From CAYQPF01 sp964419225 (GTDB lineage Bacteria; Cloacimonadota; Cloacimonadia; Cloacimonadales; CAYQPF01), in the NCBI GenBank assembly GCA_964419225.1, contig CAYQPF010000031.1:1-38100 (forward strand): 38,100 nucleotides of DNA, read 5' to 3'. Positions 31,801 through 38,100 of this stretch are shown here, in pieces; position 1 is the stretch's first letter, and each line of letters begins with the position of its first letter. The translations under genes and the position numbers were made by a program. The notes beneath the pieces were generated by a model. The model did no database searches and was not told where the DNA came from. It was given only the letters and a program-made list of their open reading frames with translations.

Positions 31801-33307
31801 AGAAGAAGCTGTTCGTTTAGATCAACAAACAATAAAGGAATTTGGTCTTTCCGGGCAAATATTAATGGAAATTGCCGGCAAAACCTGTGCTGAAAAAATT
31901 TCAGCATTAATGCCACCCAACTCCGGACAGGTTATCATATTCTGTGGTTCGGGGAATAATGGAGGTGATGGTTTTGTTATTGCCCGCTGGCTTACTCAAT
32001 TCAAGCATAAAGCTGTAATTGTTTTAACAGATGACCCGGGGAAAATGTCCCAGGAAACCAACTTAAACTACATCCTGTGCCAAAAAATGTCAATTCAAAT
32101 CCTGAAGCTATCTGAGTTAACTGGGAAAAATCTCTCCATGTTGTTAGCTCATTCAGTTTATATTGTTGATGCTATTCTGGGAATTGGGTTCAAAGGAACA
32201 GTTTCCCAATTCCTGCAAGAACTTTTTAACGCTCTAAACTATAGTTCAGTGCCAAAGATCGCCATTGATATTCCCAGCGGAATAAATGCTGATACAGGCA
32301 GAGGAATCCATTATATTCAAGCTGAACGTACCTACACTATGATATTCCCCAAACAAGGGCTTTACCTGAATGAAGGTAAATCAGCTTCAGGAGCAATTGA
32401 GGTCATCGATATTGGAGTACCCGTTAATATCATTCATAATAATCCTCCCACAGCTTGTCTGATTGAACAAAACAACGTAAAATTTCCACTTAGAAGCAAT
32501 GCTTTTCATAAAGGTAATTATGGTAAAATTGGCATAGTGGCAGGATCATCCGGATTCAGCGGTGCGGCAATAATGGCTTCCCGTGCCTGTTTAAGAGCAG
32601 GTGCAGGATTGATCACCCTCTTTCATCCGATGCAAATGGAGCAGATCTTTTCAGGGAAAACTCCCGAAATCATGACCTTTCCTCTGGTAGAAAACCCGGA
32701 CGGCTCTTGGAATTGCAGTGAAATAATGTTAAAACTTTCTACCCTGGATGTTGCTCTGGTCGGCCCGGGAATTGGAACCGAAACTAAAGTCAGGCAGTTT
32801 CTGAGATATTTTCTCAAGAATTGGGACAAGCCGGCTGTTCTGGATGCGGACGCTTTAAATATTATATCCCAGGAACCTGATCTTCTGTCTCTTCTGGCTG
32901 ATAAACCCTTTGTCTTGACTCCACATTACGGAGAATTCTGCCGTTTAGCTAAGCTCACAATGGATGATTTTAGAGAAGATCCGATAAAGTTCCTGAAGGA
33001 TTTTAGCTCTAAATATAAAATCAATGTTTCATTAAAAAGTTCTACTACCGTTTATTGCGGGAAAAATGGAAATAGCTTATCTTTTATAGCAAAGGGTAAT
33101 GACGGTTTAGCGACCGGGGGCAGTGGAGATGTGCTTGCCGGTGTAATATCTTCTTTTCTTGGGCAAGGTCTTTCACTCCAAGATGCAGCATGTTCAGCAT
33201 CTTACCTTGTCGGGAAAACAGCTGAATATCTTTCTCTAAAAAGAAGCACAGCTTCTATCATCCCCAGTGATATTATTGAAAATTTATTTATTAAGGAGAG
33301 TTTATGA
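31787..33307 (+). CDS. nnr: Bifunctional NAD(P)H-hydrate epimerase/dehydratase
   Basis: 506 residues from ATG at 31787 (AGAGGTAAAAATG); an upstream ATG at 31754 would deepen the overlap with the kinase and lacks a ribosome site. The N-terminal YjeF_N domain epimerises hydrated NAD(P)H and shows CGSGNNGGDGFVIARW near residues 52-67 and IDIPSGINADTG. The C-terminal ADP-dependent dehydratase shows HKGNYGKIGIVAGSSGFSG, VGPGIGTE, LDADALN, LTPHYGEFCRL and NDGLATGGSGDVLAGVIS (~438-455). Together they repair NADHX and NADPHX. The length is normal for fused enzymes. It overlaps the kinase by 14 bases and trxB by four. Both active sites look intact. Confidence 0.96.
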   Translation: MILTKEEAVRLDQQTIKEFGLSGQILMEIAGKTCAEKISALMPPNSGQVIIFCGSGNNGGDGFVIARWLTQFKHKAVIVLTDDPGKMSQETNLNYILCQKMSIQILKLSELTGKNLSMLLAHSVYIVDAILGIGFKGTVSQFLQELFNALNYSSVPKIAIDIPSGINADTGRGIHYIQAERTYTMIFPKQGLYLNEGKSASGAIEVIDIGVPVNIIHNNPPTACLIEQNNVKFPLRSNAFHKGNYGKIGIVAGSSGFSGAAIMASRACLRAGAGLITLFHPMQMEQIFSGKTPEIMTFPLVENPDGSWNCSEIMLKLSTLDVALVGPGIGTETKVRQFLRYFLKNWDKPAVLDADALNIISQEPDLLSLLADKPFVLTPHYGEFCRLAKLTMDDFREDPIKFLKDFSSKYKINVSLKSSTTVYCGKNGNSLSFIAKGNDGLATGGSGDVLAGVISSFLGQGLSLQDAACSASYLVGKTAEYLSLKRSTASIIPSDIIENLFIKESL

Positions 33308-34242
33308 AATACGATGTGGCAATAATTGGAGCCGGGCCGGCCGGATTAAGTGCCGGTATATATGCAGCGAGAGGCGGATTAAAGACAGTTATTTTTGAAA
33401 AAGCTCTTGTCGGTGGACAAATAAATCTTACAAATGAAGTAGAAAACTACCCGGGATTTGAAGATGTGATCTCAGGTATCGAACTAACAGAAAAAATGAG
33501 ACTGCAAGCTCTCAAATTTGGTGTCGAATTCAGAGAAGAAGAAATTACAGCCATCGGATTGGAAGGCATTTGCAAGATTCTGGAAACAACTCAGGGAAAA
33601 TACAGAGCCAAATCTGTTATTTATTGTGCAGGTGCTCATCCCAGAAAACTGAATATACCGGGTGAAGAAAGACTGACAGGACGCGGTGTATCCTACTGTG
33701 CAACCTGTGACGGGGCACTCTACCGGAATAAAATTGTTGCTGTTGCCGGTGGTGGTGATTCAGCTCTGGAAGAAGGTATGTTCTTGACCAGATTTGCCCA
33801 GAAAGTTATTCTAATTCATCGCCGTGATAAATTCAGAGCAGTTCAATCCATTCAGGACAGAGCCTTTAAAAACCCGAAAATGGAGTTTCTCTTTGATACT
33901 GTCGTTCAGGAAATTCAAGGTCAGGAAAGAATTGAAGGTCTGGAAATCTTTAATAAAAAAACAAATGTAACTTCAGTTATACCCGTAAACGGGATCTTTA
34001 TCTATGTAGGAATTCTGCCTAATAATTCTCTGATCGAATCAAGAATAGCCTTGGACAGTCAGGGTTTTATCATCACAGATGCCGAAATGCATACCAATAT
34101 CCCCGGAATTTTTGCTGCAGGTGATATCATTCAAAAAGTACTCAGACAGGTTGTCACTGCTGTTAATGACGGAGCTGTTGCAGCCTTTTCTGCCGAGAAA
34201 TGGATAGAGGCAAATATAGATAATTTCGGTCCGGAATTTTAA
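33304..34242 (+). CDS. trxB: Thioredoxin reductase
   Basis: 312 residues, standard length. The FAD-binding start reads VAIIGAGPAGLSAGIYAARGG; the redox motif CATCDG has Cys132 and Cys135; the NADPH-binding region is VAVAGGGDSALEEG; the C-terminal FAD motif is GIFAAGDIIQKVLRQVVTA. It transfers electrons from NADPH to thioredoxin in the cytoplasm. The HRRDKFRA segment matches the usual NADPH 2'-phosphate site. AAGGAGAGTTTATG provides the start and overlaps nnr by four bases. It closes the operon; no strong terminator is seen in the 140 bases that follow. Thioredoxin itself is not in this window. Confidence 0.96.
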   Translation: MKYDVAIIGAGPAGLSAGIYAARGGLKTVIFEKALVGGQINLTNEVENYPGFEDVISGIELTEKMRLQALKFGVEFREEEITAIGLEGICKILETTQGKYRAKSVIYCAGAHPRKLNIPGEERLTGRGVSYCATCDGALYRNKIVAVAGGGDSALEEGMFLTRFAQKVILIHRRDKFRAVQSIQDRAFKNPKMEFLFDTVVQEIQGQERIEGLEIFNKKTNVTSVIPVNGIFIYVGILPNNSLIESRIALDSQGFIITDAEMHTNIPGIFAAGDIIQKVLRQVVTAVNDGAVAAFSAEKWIEANIDNFGPEF

Positions 34243-34382
34243 CAGGATTTATCTTAATTGTCTGATTTGTTCTTTGAACAAAGAATCAATCTTGACAAAA
34301 ATACCAACCTATTTATTGATTCATAAAATAGAATCAGAAAATTCTGATTTTGCTTTAACCAAACCCTTACAGGTAGGTAATA
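34243..34382. promoter_or_regulatory. Promoter region of the phn-type ABC operon with flanking inverted repeats
   Basis: TTGACA (34292-34297), 16 bases, TATTGA (34314-34319) is a plausible sigma-70 promoter. It is bracketed by an exact 8-bp inverted repeat, GAATCAAT (34283-34290) and ATTGATTC (34315-34322), with centres 32 bases apart. Upstream, TTTGTTC-TTT-GAACAAA forms a hairpin (34266-34282). Downstream, AATCAGA-AAAT-TCTGATT (34332-34349) could fold in the leader. The arrangement suggests regulator binding around the promoter, but no regulator is known. Confidence 0.5.
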
Positions 34383-35285
34383 ATGAGAGTGTTCTTTCTT
34401 TTTTTCCTGAGTTTTGCGCTCCTGTTTGTTTCAGGATGTAGCACAGGACCTTTGGGTTCAAAAAAGAATCCTATAAAAATGTATTTTGTTCCCTCGATGG
34501 AAGCAAGCCGTGTGATCATGGGTGCCGAAGGTATTGCCAAATATCTGGAAGATAAAACCGGATACCATTATAAAGTAGCAGTTCCCACAAGCTATGCAGC
34601 TGTGATCGAAGCTATTGGTACGGATGAGTGCGATGCTGCTTTTTTGGCAACTTTTGCCTATGTTCTTGCTCATCAAAAATATGATGCACAAGTAGCTTTA
34701 ACCACTATACGTAATGGTTTGAAAGAGTACCGTGGTCAGTTTGTCACTCGAACAGATACCGGCATAGACAGCCTTCCTCAGATCCAGGGCAGATCTATCG
34801 CCTATACTGATGCTTCTTCAACAGCCGGATATGTTTTCCCTTATGCTATGCTGAAGCAAAAAGGTATTGAACCCAAACGCATTATCATGGCCGGTGGTCA
34901 TCCTCAGGCTATCATGGCTATGTACCAGGGAACTGCCGATGTGGCTTGTACTTTCTGGTCACCGCCCGACTCTTCCGGTATGATTCAGGATGCACGTAAA
35001 AACCTGCTCGCTACTTATCCAGATATGCTGCAAAAAACCAAGATCATTGGATTCACAGACTGGATTCCTAATGATACCGTTACTTTCCGTAAAGGAATGC
35101 CCAAGAAAATGCAGGAAAAGATCGTTAACGCTTTGCTTGATTTCGTAAAAACACCTGAAGGTCAAAAAACTATGAAAGAACTGTATCAGGTAACAGGTTT
35201 TTACAAATCCGACGATCATGTATATGACAAAGTCAGAGAAACTTTAAAAATAATGGGAGTCGATCCGGAAAAATTAGTTAAATGA
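34383..35285 (+). CDS. phnD: PhnD-type phosphate/phosphonate ABC transporter substrate-binding lipoprotein
   Basis: 300 residues. The N-terminus ends in LFVSGCSTG, a good lipobox. The mature protein begins NPIKMYFVPSMEASRVIMGA, typical of the phosphonate-binding family, and carries DECDAAFLATFAYVLAH, QGRSIAYTDASSTAGYVFPY and TADVACTFWSPPD, which match the ligand-pocket and hinge segments (SxxSTSGY-like) of PhnD. It would bring the ligand to the PhnC/PhnE transporter at the inner membrane, whose genes overlap it by four bases. No C-P lyase or phosphonatase is near, so the ligand could be phosphonate, phosphite, phosphate or another oxyanion. The tail differs in detail from the E. coli protein, so specificity is open. 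Confidence 0.88.
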   Translation: MRVFFLFFLSFALLFVSGCSTGPLGSKKNPIKMYFVPSMEASRVIMGAEGIAKYLEDKTGYHYKVAVPTSYAAVIEAIGTDECDAAFLATFAYVLAHQKYDAQVALTTIRNGLKEYRGQFVTRTDTGIDSLPQIQGRSIAYTDASSTAGYVFPYAMLKQKGIEPKRIIMAGGHPQAIMAMYQGTADVACTFWSPPDSSGMIQDARKNLLATYPDMLQKTKIIGFTDWIPNDTVTFRKGMPKKMQEKIVNALLDFVKTPEGQKTMKELYQVTGFYKSDDHVYDKVRETLKIMGVDPEKLVK

Positions 35286-36049
35286 ATAAAATCCTACAAA
35301 TAGAAAACCTCTCCAAAACATATCCTGGAGGAATTCAGGCCCTGAAAAATGTCAGCTTTGAGGTTGCCACAGGTGAGTTTATTATTCTTCTGGGGCTCTC
35401 GGGCTCTGGAAAATCTACTTTACTGCGTTGTATTAACAGATTAATCGAGCCTACTGCCGGTAATGTTGTATTCGAAAAACAGAATATTACTAATTGTACC
35501 CCGCACGAAATGAGAAAATACCGTGTTAAAATTGGTATGATCTTTCAACAATTCAATCTGGTGAGAAATCTCTCCGCCGAAACTAATGTCCTTACAGGAA
35601 AACTTGGCTATATGCCATTTTTGCCATCCATTTTTTTATCTTCCAATAAACCATATATTAAAGAAGCTAATCATGCCCTGCAAAGAGTAGGCTTGATGGA
35701 ATTCAAAAAACATAAGGTCAAGTTTCTCAGCGGTGGACAACAACAAAGAGTCGCAATTGCCCGTGCTCTCATGCAGCAACCCTCTCTTATTCTGGCCGAT
35801 GAACCTGTTGCCAGTCTCGATCCTGCCACTGCTGATACTGTCATGCGTTACCTCGGAGAGCTTAACCGTAACGATAAGATAACCGTCATCTGCTCCCTGC
35901 ATTTTCTCAGTCTCGCCCGGAAATACGGTTCACGGGTTCTGGCTCTGAAGGATGGTCAGATTGTGTTTGATGGCAAACCGGATGAGATTACGAACGAACG
36001 TTTTAAACAAATCTATGGCCAGGATGCTGAGGAAGTTGAAATAAGATGA
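35282..36049 (+). CDS. phnC: PhnC-type ABC transporter ATPase
   Basis: 255 residues. Walker A is GLSGSGKST (38-46), the Q-loop lies in MIFQQFNLVRNLSAETNVL, the ABC signature is LSGGQQQRVAIARAL (from 149), Walker B reads LILADEPVASLD, and the switch His is in VICSLHFLSLA. The NVLTGKLGYMPFLPSI segment after the Q-loop is characteristic of PhnC. It powers import by the permease encoded next, whose start overlaps its stop by four bases (ATGA). All catalytic motifs are intact. Confidence 0.94.
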   Translation: MNKILQIENLSKTYPGGIQALKNVSFEVATGEFIILLGLSGSGKSTLLRCINRLIEPTAGNVVFEKQNITNCTPHEMRKYRVKIGMIFQQFNLVRNLSAETNVLTGKLGYMPFLPSIFLSSNKPYIKEANHALQRVGLMEFKKHKVKFLSGGQQQRVAIARALMQQPSLILADEPVASLDPATADTVMRYLGELNRNDKITVICSLHFLSLARKYGSRVLALKDGQIVFDGKPDEITNERFKQIYGQDAEEVEIR

Positions 36050-37044
36050 GACGAAATTTTAATTATATCAAAGCCTTTTTGACAGACTACCTTTTTTGGC
36101 TCTATCTGTCTGCCTCAACAGCCTATCTGTTCTTCAAATTAGGTGAAATTAACCTTCCCCTCACGGAAGTATTCTTAGTTCCTATAGCTCTTACAGGACT
36201 CTTCATCCTCCTGAAAGACTCTCTTGGTGTGAAAGCTTTTCTCCCCCATCTGCTCCCTGATAAACCTTGGTTTAAACAATTCTGGGGTCTGTTTGTTGTT
36301 ATCGGTTTAATCATTACTTTCACCATCGGCTCTCTCATCGTAGAGATCAATCCGGTCAAATTCTTCAGCAAATTCCATAATGCTTCCAACATTGTCAGCG
36401 GTTTGCTCAATCCTGATTTCACCATCCTGATCCCCATGTTGAAAGCTCTCGTAGAAACTATCTTTCTGGCTCTCATGGCAACCATCATCGCTATTCCTTT
36501 CGCTTTTGTCCTCAGTTTCTTTGCTGCCAGAAATCTCATGCCTCATACCTTTATAGGCAATTCCGTCTATTATCTGATCCGAACTATTGCAACTATTTTC
36601 AGATCAATCGAAGCTATCGTCTGGGCTATTATTTTCTGCGTCTGGGTTGGTATCGGACCCTTCGCAGGTACTCTGGCTCTGATGATCCACTCAATTGCTG
36701 CTTTGATCAAACTATACTCTGAACAAATTGAAAACATAGATAAAGGCCCGATCGAAGCTATTAAATCCACCGGTGCTTCACAGCTCCAGATCTGGGTGTA
36801 TGCGGTGATACCCCAAATCATGTCACCCTTCCTGGCTTTCACCATCTACAGATGGGATATCAATGTCAGAATGGCGACTATCGTCGGCTTCGTCGGCGGT
36901 GGCGGTATCGGTCTGGCTCTTCAACAACAACAGCAACTGCTCCAATGGCGTAGTGTCGGACTCATTATGTGGCTCATTGCCCTGACTGTCTGGATCATGG
37001 ATATCGTGAGCGGTAAAGTCCGCCAAAATATGATGGATGTGTAA
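36046..37044 (+). CDS. phnE: PhnE-type ABC transporter permease
   Basis: 332 residues, longer than the usual ~260-275 because of an N-terminal extension with extra hydrophobic helices (about 14-32, 36-56, 80-102). The core permease follows: ALVETIFLALMATIIAIPFAFVLSFFAARNL, then YYLIRTIATIFRSIEAIVWAI, and the cytoplasmic coupling helix EAIKSTGASQLQIWVYAVIPQI, the EAA-type loop that contacts the ATPase. VGGGGIGLAL is the typical PhnE C-terminal segment. It forms the channel for the PhnD ligand. Its TAA stop is followed immediately by the ATG of the HAD gene. Confidence 0.92.
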   Translation: MRRNFNYIKAFLTDYLFWLYLSASTAYLFFKLGEINLPLTEVFLVPIALTGLFILLKDSLGVKAFLPHLLPDKPWFKQFWGLFVVIGLIITFTIGSLIVEINPVKFFSKFHNASNIVSGLLNPDFTILIPMLKALVETIFLALMATIIAIPFAFVLSFFAARNLMPHTFIGNSVYYLIRTIATIFRSIEAIVWAIIFCVWVGIGPFAGTLALMIHSIAALIKLYSEQIENIDKGPIEAIKSTGASQLQIWVYAVIPQIMSPFLAFTIYRWDINVRMATIVGFVGGGGIGLALQQQQQLLQWRSVGLIMWLIALTVWIMDIVSGKVRQNMMDV

Positions 37045-37707
37045 ATGAGTTTAAAAGCAGTAATCTTTGATCTCGACGGCACTCTGATCGATTCCATGGA
37101 CGTCTGGTTACAGGTTGATATGGAATTTCTCAAGAAAAGAAATATCCCTGTCCCCGAAGACCTTTTCTCTGATCTGGAAGAAGGGAACAGTCTTCTCGAA
37201 CTTGCTAAGTATTTTAAAACAAAATTCTCACTGACAGAATCTTTAGAAGAAATCACCACGGAATGGACAGAGATGGTCAAAGTGCATTACGAAGAATTGA
37301 TTCCCCTAAAACCGGGAGTCAAAGAACTGCTCGATTATCTGAAAGCTAATAACCTGAAGATCGGCGTAGGCACCAGTAATTCCAAACATCTTACAGAAAT
37401 TGTCCTCAAAGCAAATTCGGTTTATGACTATTTTTCCACCATTGTTGCAGGCTGTACCGAAATCAAAGGCAAACCGTTCCCGGACATCTTCCTGGAAGTA
37501 GCCAACAATCTGCAAATTCCGCCGGAAAACTGTCTGGTTATCGAAGATACCCTCGTAGGAATCAAAGCAGCGGTTAACGCAGGCATGACAGCTTACGCAG
37601 TTTATGATTCACATTCGATAAATGATTTACCTTTGATAATTGAAGAAGCTGATTATTACACTGAGAGTTACGAAAGAATCGCTCAGAAAATAAGCAGATT
37701 ACTGTAA
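37045..37707 (+). CDS. HAD-superfamily phosphatase/phosphomutase (subfamily IA)
   Basis: 220 residues. Motif I is FDLDGTLIDS (Asp9 nucleophile, Asp11 acid/base). An alpha-helical cap lies at ~18-85. Motif II is GVGTSNS, motif III contains KGKPFPDIF, and motif IV is VIEDTLVGIKAA. The pattern is that of beta-phosphoglucomutase and phosphoglycolate phosphatase relatives. Motif I does not match phosphonoacetaldehyde hydrolase, whose nucleophile motif is different, so phosphonate breakdown is not indicated. The gene begins directly after the phnE stop codon, so it is cotranscribed with the importer and could release phosphate from an imported or derived compound. Substrate unknown. Confidence 0.88.
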   Translation: MSLKAVIFDLDGTLIDSMDVWLQVDMEFLKKRNIPVPEDLFSDLEEGNSLLELAKYFKTKFSLTESLEEITTEWTEMVKVHYEELIPLKPGVKELLDYLKANNLKIGVGTSNSKHLTEIVLKANSVYDYFSTIVAGCTEIKGKPFPDIFLEVANNLQIPPENCLVIEDTLVGIKAAVNAGMTAYAVYDSHSINDLPLIIEEADYYTESYERIAQKISRLL

Positions 37708-37714
37708 AAAAGTA

Positions 37715-37743
37715 TTGACAAAAAATCTGCCAATTCCTAAATG
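37715..37743 (+). promoter_or_regulatory. Promoter of tRNA-Asp
   Basis: TTGACA (37715-37720), 17 bases, TAAATG (37738-37743). The -10 lies about 27 bases before the mature tRNA 5' end, a usual distance for tRNA genes. This is the best sigma-70 promoter in the window. Confidence 0.75.
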
Positions 37744-37769
37744 GATTTAATAAGTGAATAGATGAACGC

Positions 37770-37846
37770 GGGGGAGTAGTTCAGTTGGTCAGAACGTCTG
37801 CCTGTCACGCAGAAGGCCGCGAGTTCGAGCCTCGTCTCTCCCGCCA
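37770..37846 (+). tRNA. tRNA-Asp, anticodon GTC
   Basis: 77 bases including an encoded CCA. Acceptor GGGGGAG pairs with CTCTCCC (one G-U), followed by discriminator G, as expected for tRNA-Asp. The D-arm is GTTC/GAAC, the anticodon arm TCTGC-CTGTCAC-GCAGA, and the T-arm GCGAG-TTCGAGC-CTCGT. All arms fold. The first two bases before the acceptor (GC) are not part of the mature RNA. Confidence 0.96.
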
Positions 37847-37854
37847 TTATATAT

Positions 37855-37885
37855 AAAAGCCGGTTTTTTTTAACCGGCTTTTTTT
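37855..37885 (+). terminator. Rho-independent terminator of tRNA-Asp
   Basis: AAAAGCCGGTT / AACCGGCTTTT stem with a T-rich loop and a T-run. It starts nine bases after the tRNA CCA end. Its A and T flanks allow it to work in either direction. Confidence 0.92.
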
Positions 37886-38100
37886 GTATGCAGAAGTAGA
37901 TTCTATTTCTCTGCCTATTCTCTCCACTGCCGACTGCACCCTGCCAACTATATCCCTAATACTTGTCCTTCTCCATCCTTGGTGTTCATTTTCTCTACTG
38001 ACACCTGACACCTGACTACTGGCACCTAAGTATTTGCCTGCGGGTTTTTCCTTTTTCCTCTGACGCCTGACCACTGAAGCCTGATATCTATTCAACGTCT
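37886..38100 (-). repeat. Dispersed repeat, right copy (inverted relative to left copy)
   Basis: No gene. The reverse complement of 38025-38100 matches 1882-1957 over about 76 bases with about five differences, then continues into heptamer-type runs (GTCAGGT at about 37996-38015, and GGCAGGGTGCAGTCGGCAG within 37926-37944). It reaches the window edge. The same word families occur at 1684-1720 and 1963-1995, so this is the same type of repeat mosaic. Confidence 0.82.

Noticed and set aside
36123..36539. 138-codon minus-strand frame opposite phnE
   Set aside because: phnE has clear membrane and coupling motifs; the antisense frame has none and no start signal.
37847..38095. 82-codon minus-strand frame after the tRNA
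   Set aside because: It runs through the dispersed repeat and the tRNA terminator.

Overview
The window reads as one stretch of an AT-rich Gram-negative genome, most likely Candidatus Cloacimonadota (WWE1) or a close relative in the Fibrobacterota-Bacteroidota neighbourhood. The main clues are three secreted proteins that end in the same YPNPFNP-type FlgD-like/type IX-style sorting domain, a gingipain-type (C25) protease, many TPR envelope proteins, lipoproteins and outer-membrane beta-barrels. This is an inference from families, not from a phylogenetic marker. Every recognised gene, including the tRNA, lies on the plus strand.

Layout. (1) 2-1273: 3' part of a secreted FG-GAP/VCBS-repeat protein with a sorting domain. 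(2) 1274-2804: a gene-free stretch of mosaic repeats: a duplicated ~260-270 bp block, heptamer tandem repeats and GC-rich palindromes. (3) 2805-13651: an eight-gene operon that looks like one trans-envelope machine: outer-membrane protein, two large TPR proteins, a small secreted protein, an ExbB/TolQ channel, two ExbD/TolR-like proteins and a TonB/AgmX-like protein; it ends in a strong terminator. (4) 13768-20289: two large sorting-domain proteins, a C25 protease and a cleaved-adhesin protein, flanking a biotin-carrier pair of the acyl-CoA/oxaloacetate decarboxylase type. The first gene of that pair seems to start at ATC. An 88-bp element follows both sorting-domain genes. (5) 20608-25645: a secreted TPR protein, a predicted beta-barrel and a lipoprotein made of five DOMON domains. 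(6) 25873-34242: a tightly overlapping operon: HEAT-repeat protein, MazG, an orphan histidine kinase, the NAD(P)HX repair enzyme Nnr and thioredoxin reductase. (7) 34383-37707: phnDCE-type ABC importer and a HAD phosphatase. (8) 37770-37846: tRNA-Asp with its own promoter and terminator, followed by an inverted copy of the repeat seen near the left end.

How they fit together. Region 3 resembles in composition the proton-driven Agl-Glt and Nfs machines of Myxococcus: inner-membrane ExbB/ExbD motor, a TonB-like periplasmic transmitter, periplasmic TPR scaffolds and an outer-membrane protein. Its most unusual property is that one ExbD-like protein has Asn where the family has its proton-carrying Asp, while its neighbour keeps the Asp. 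Region 6 groups metabolite-damage control (MazG, Nnr) with redox maintenance (TrxB) and a sensor kinase. Region 5 may be a surface redox or ligand-binding module.
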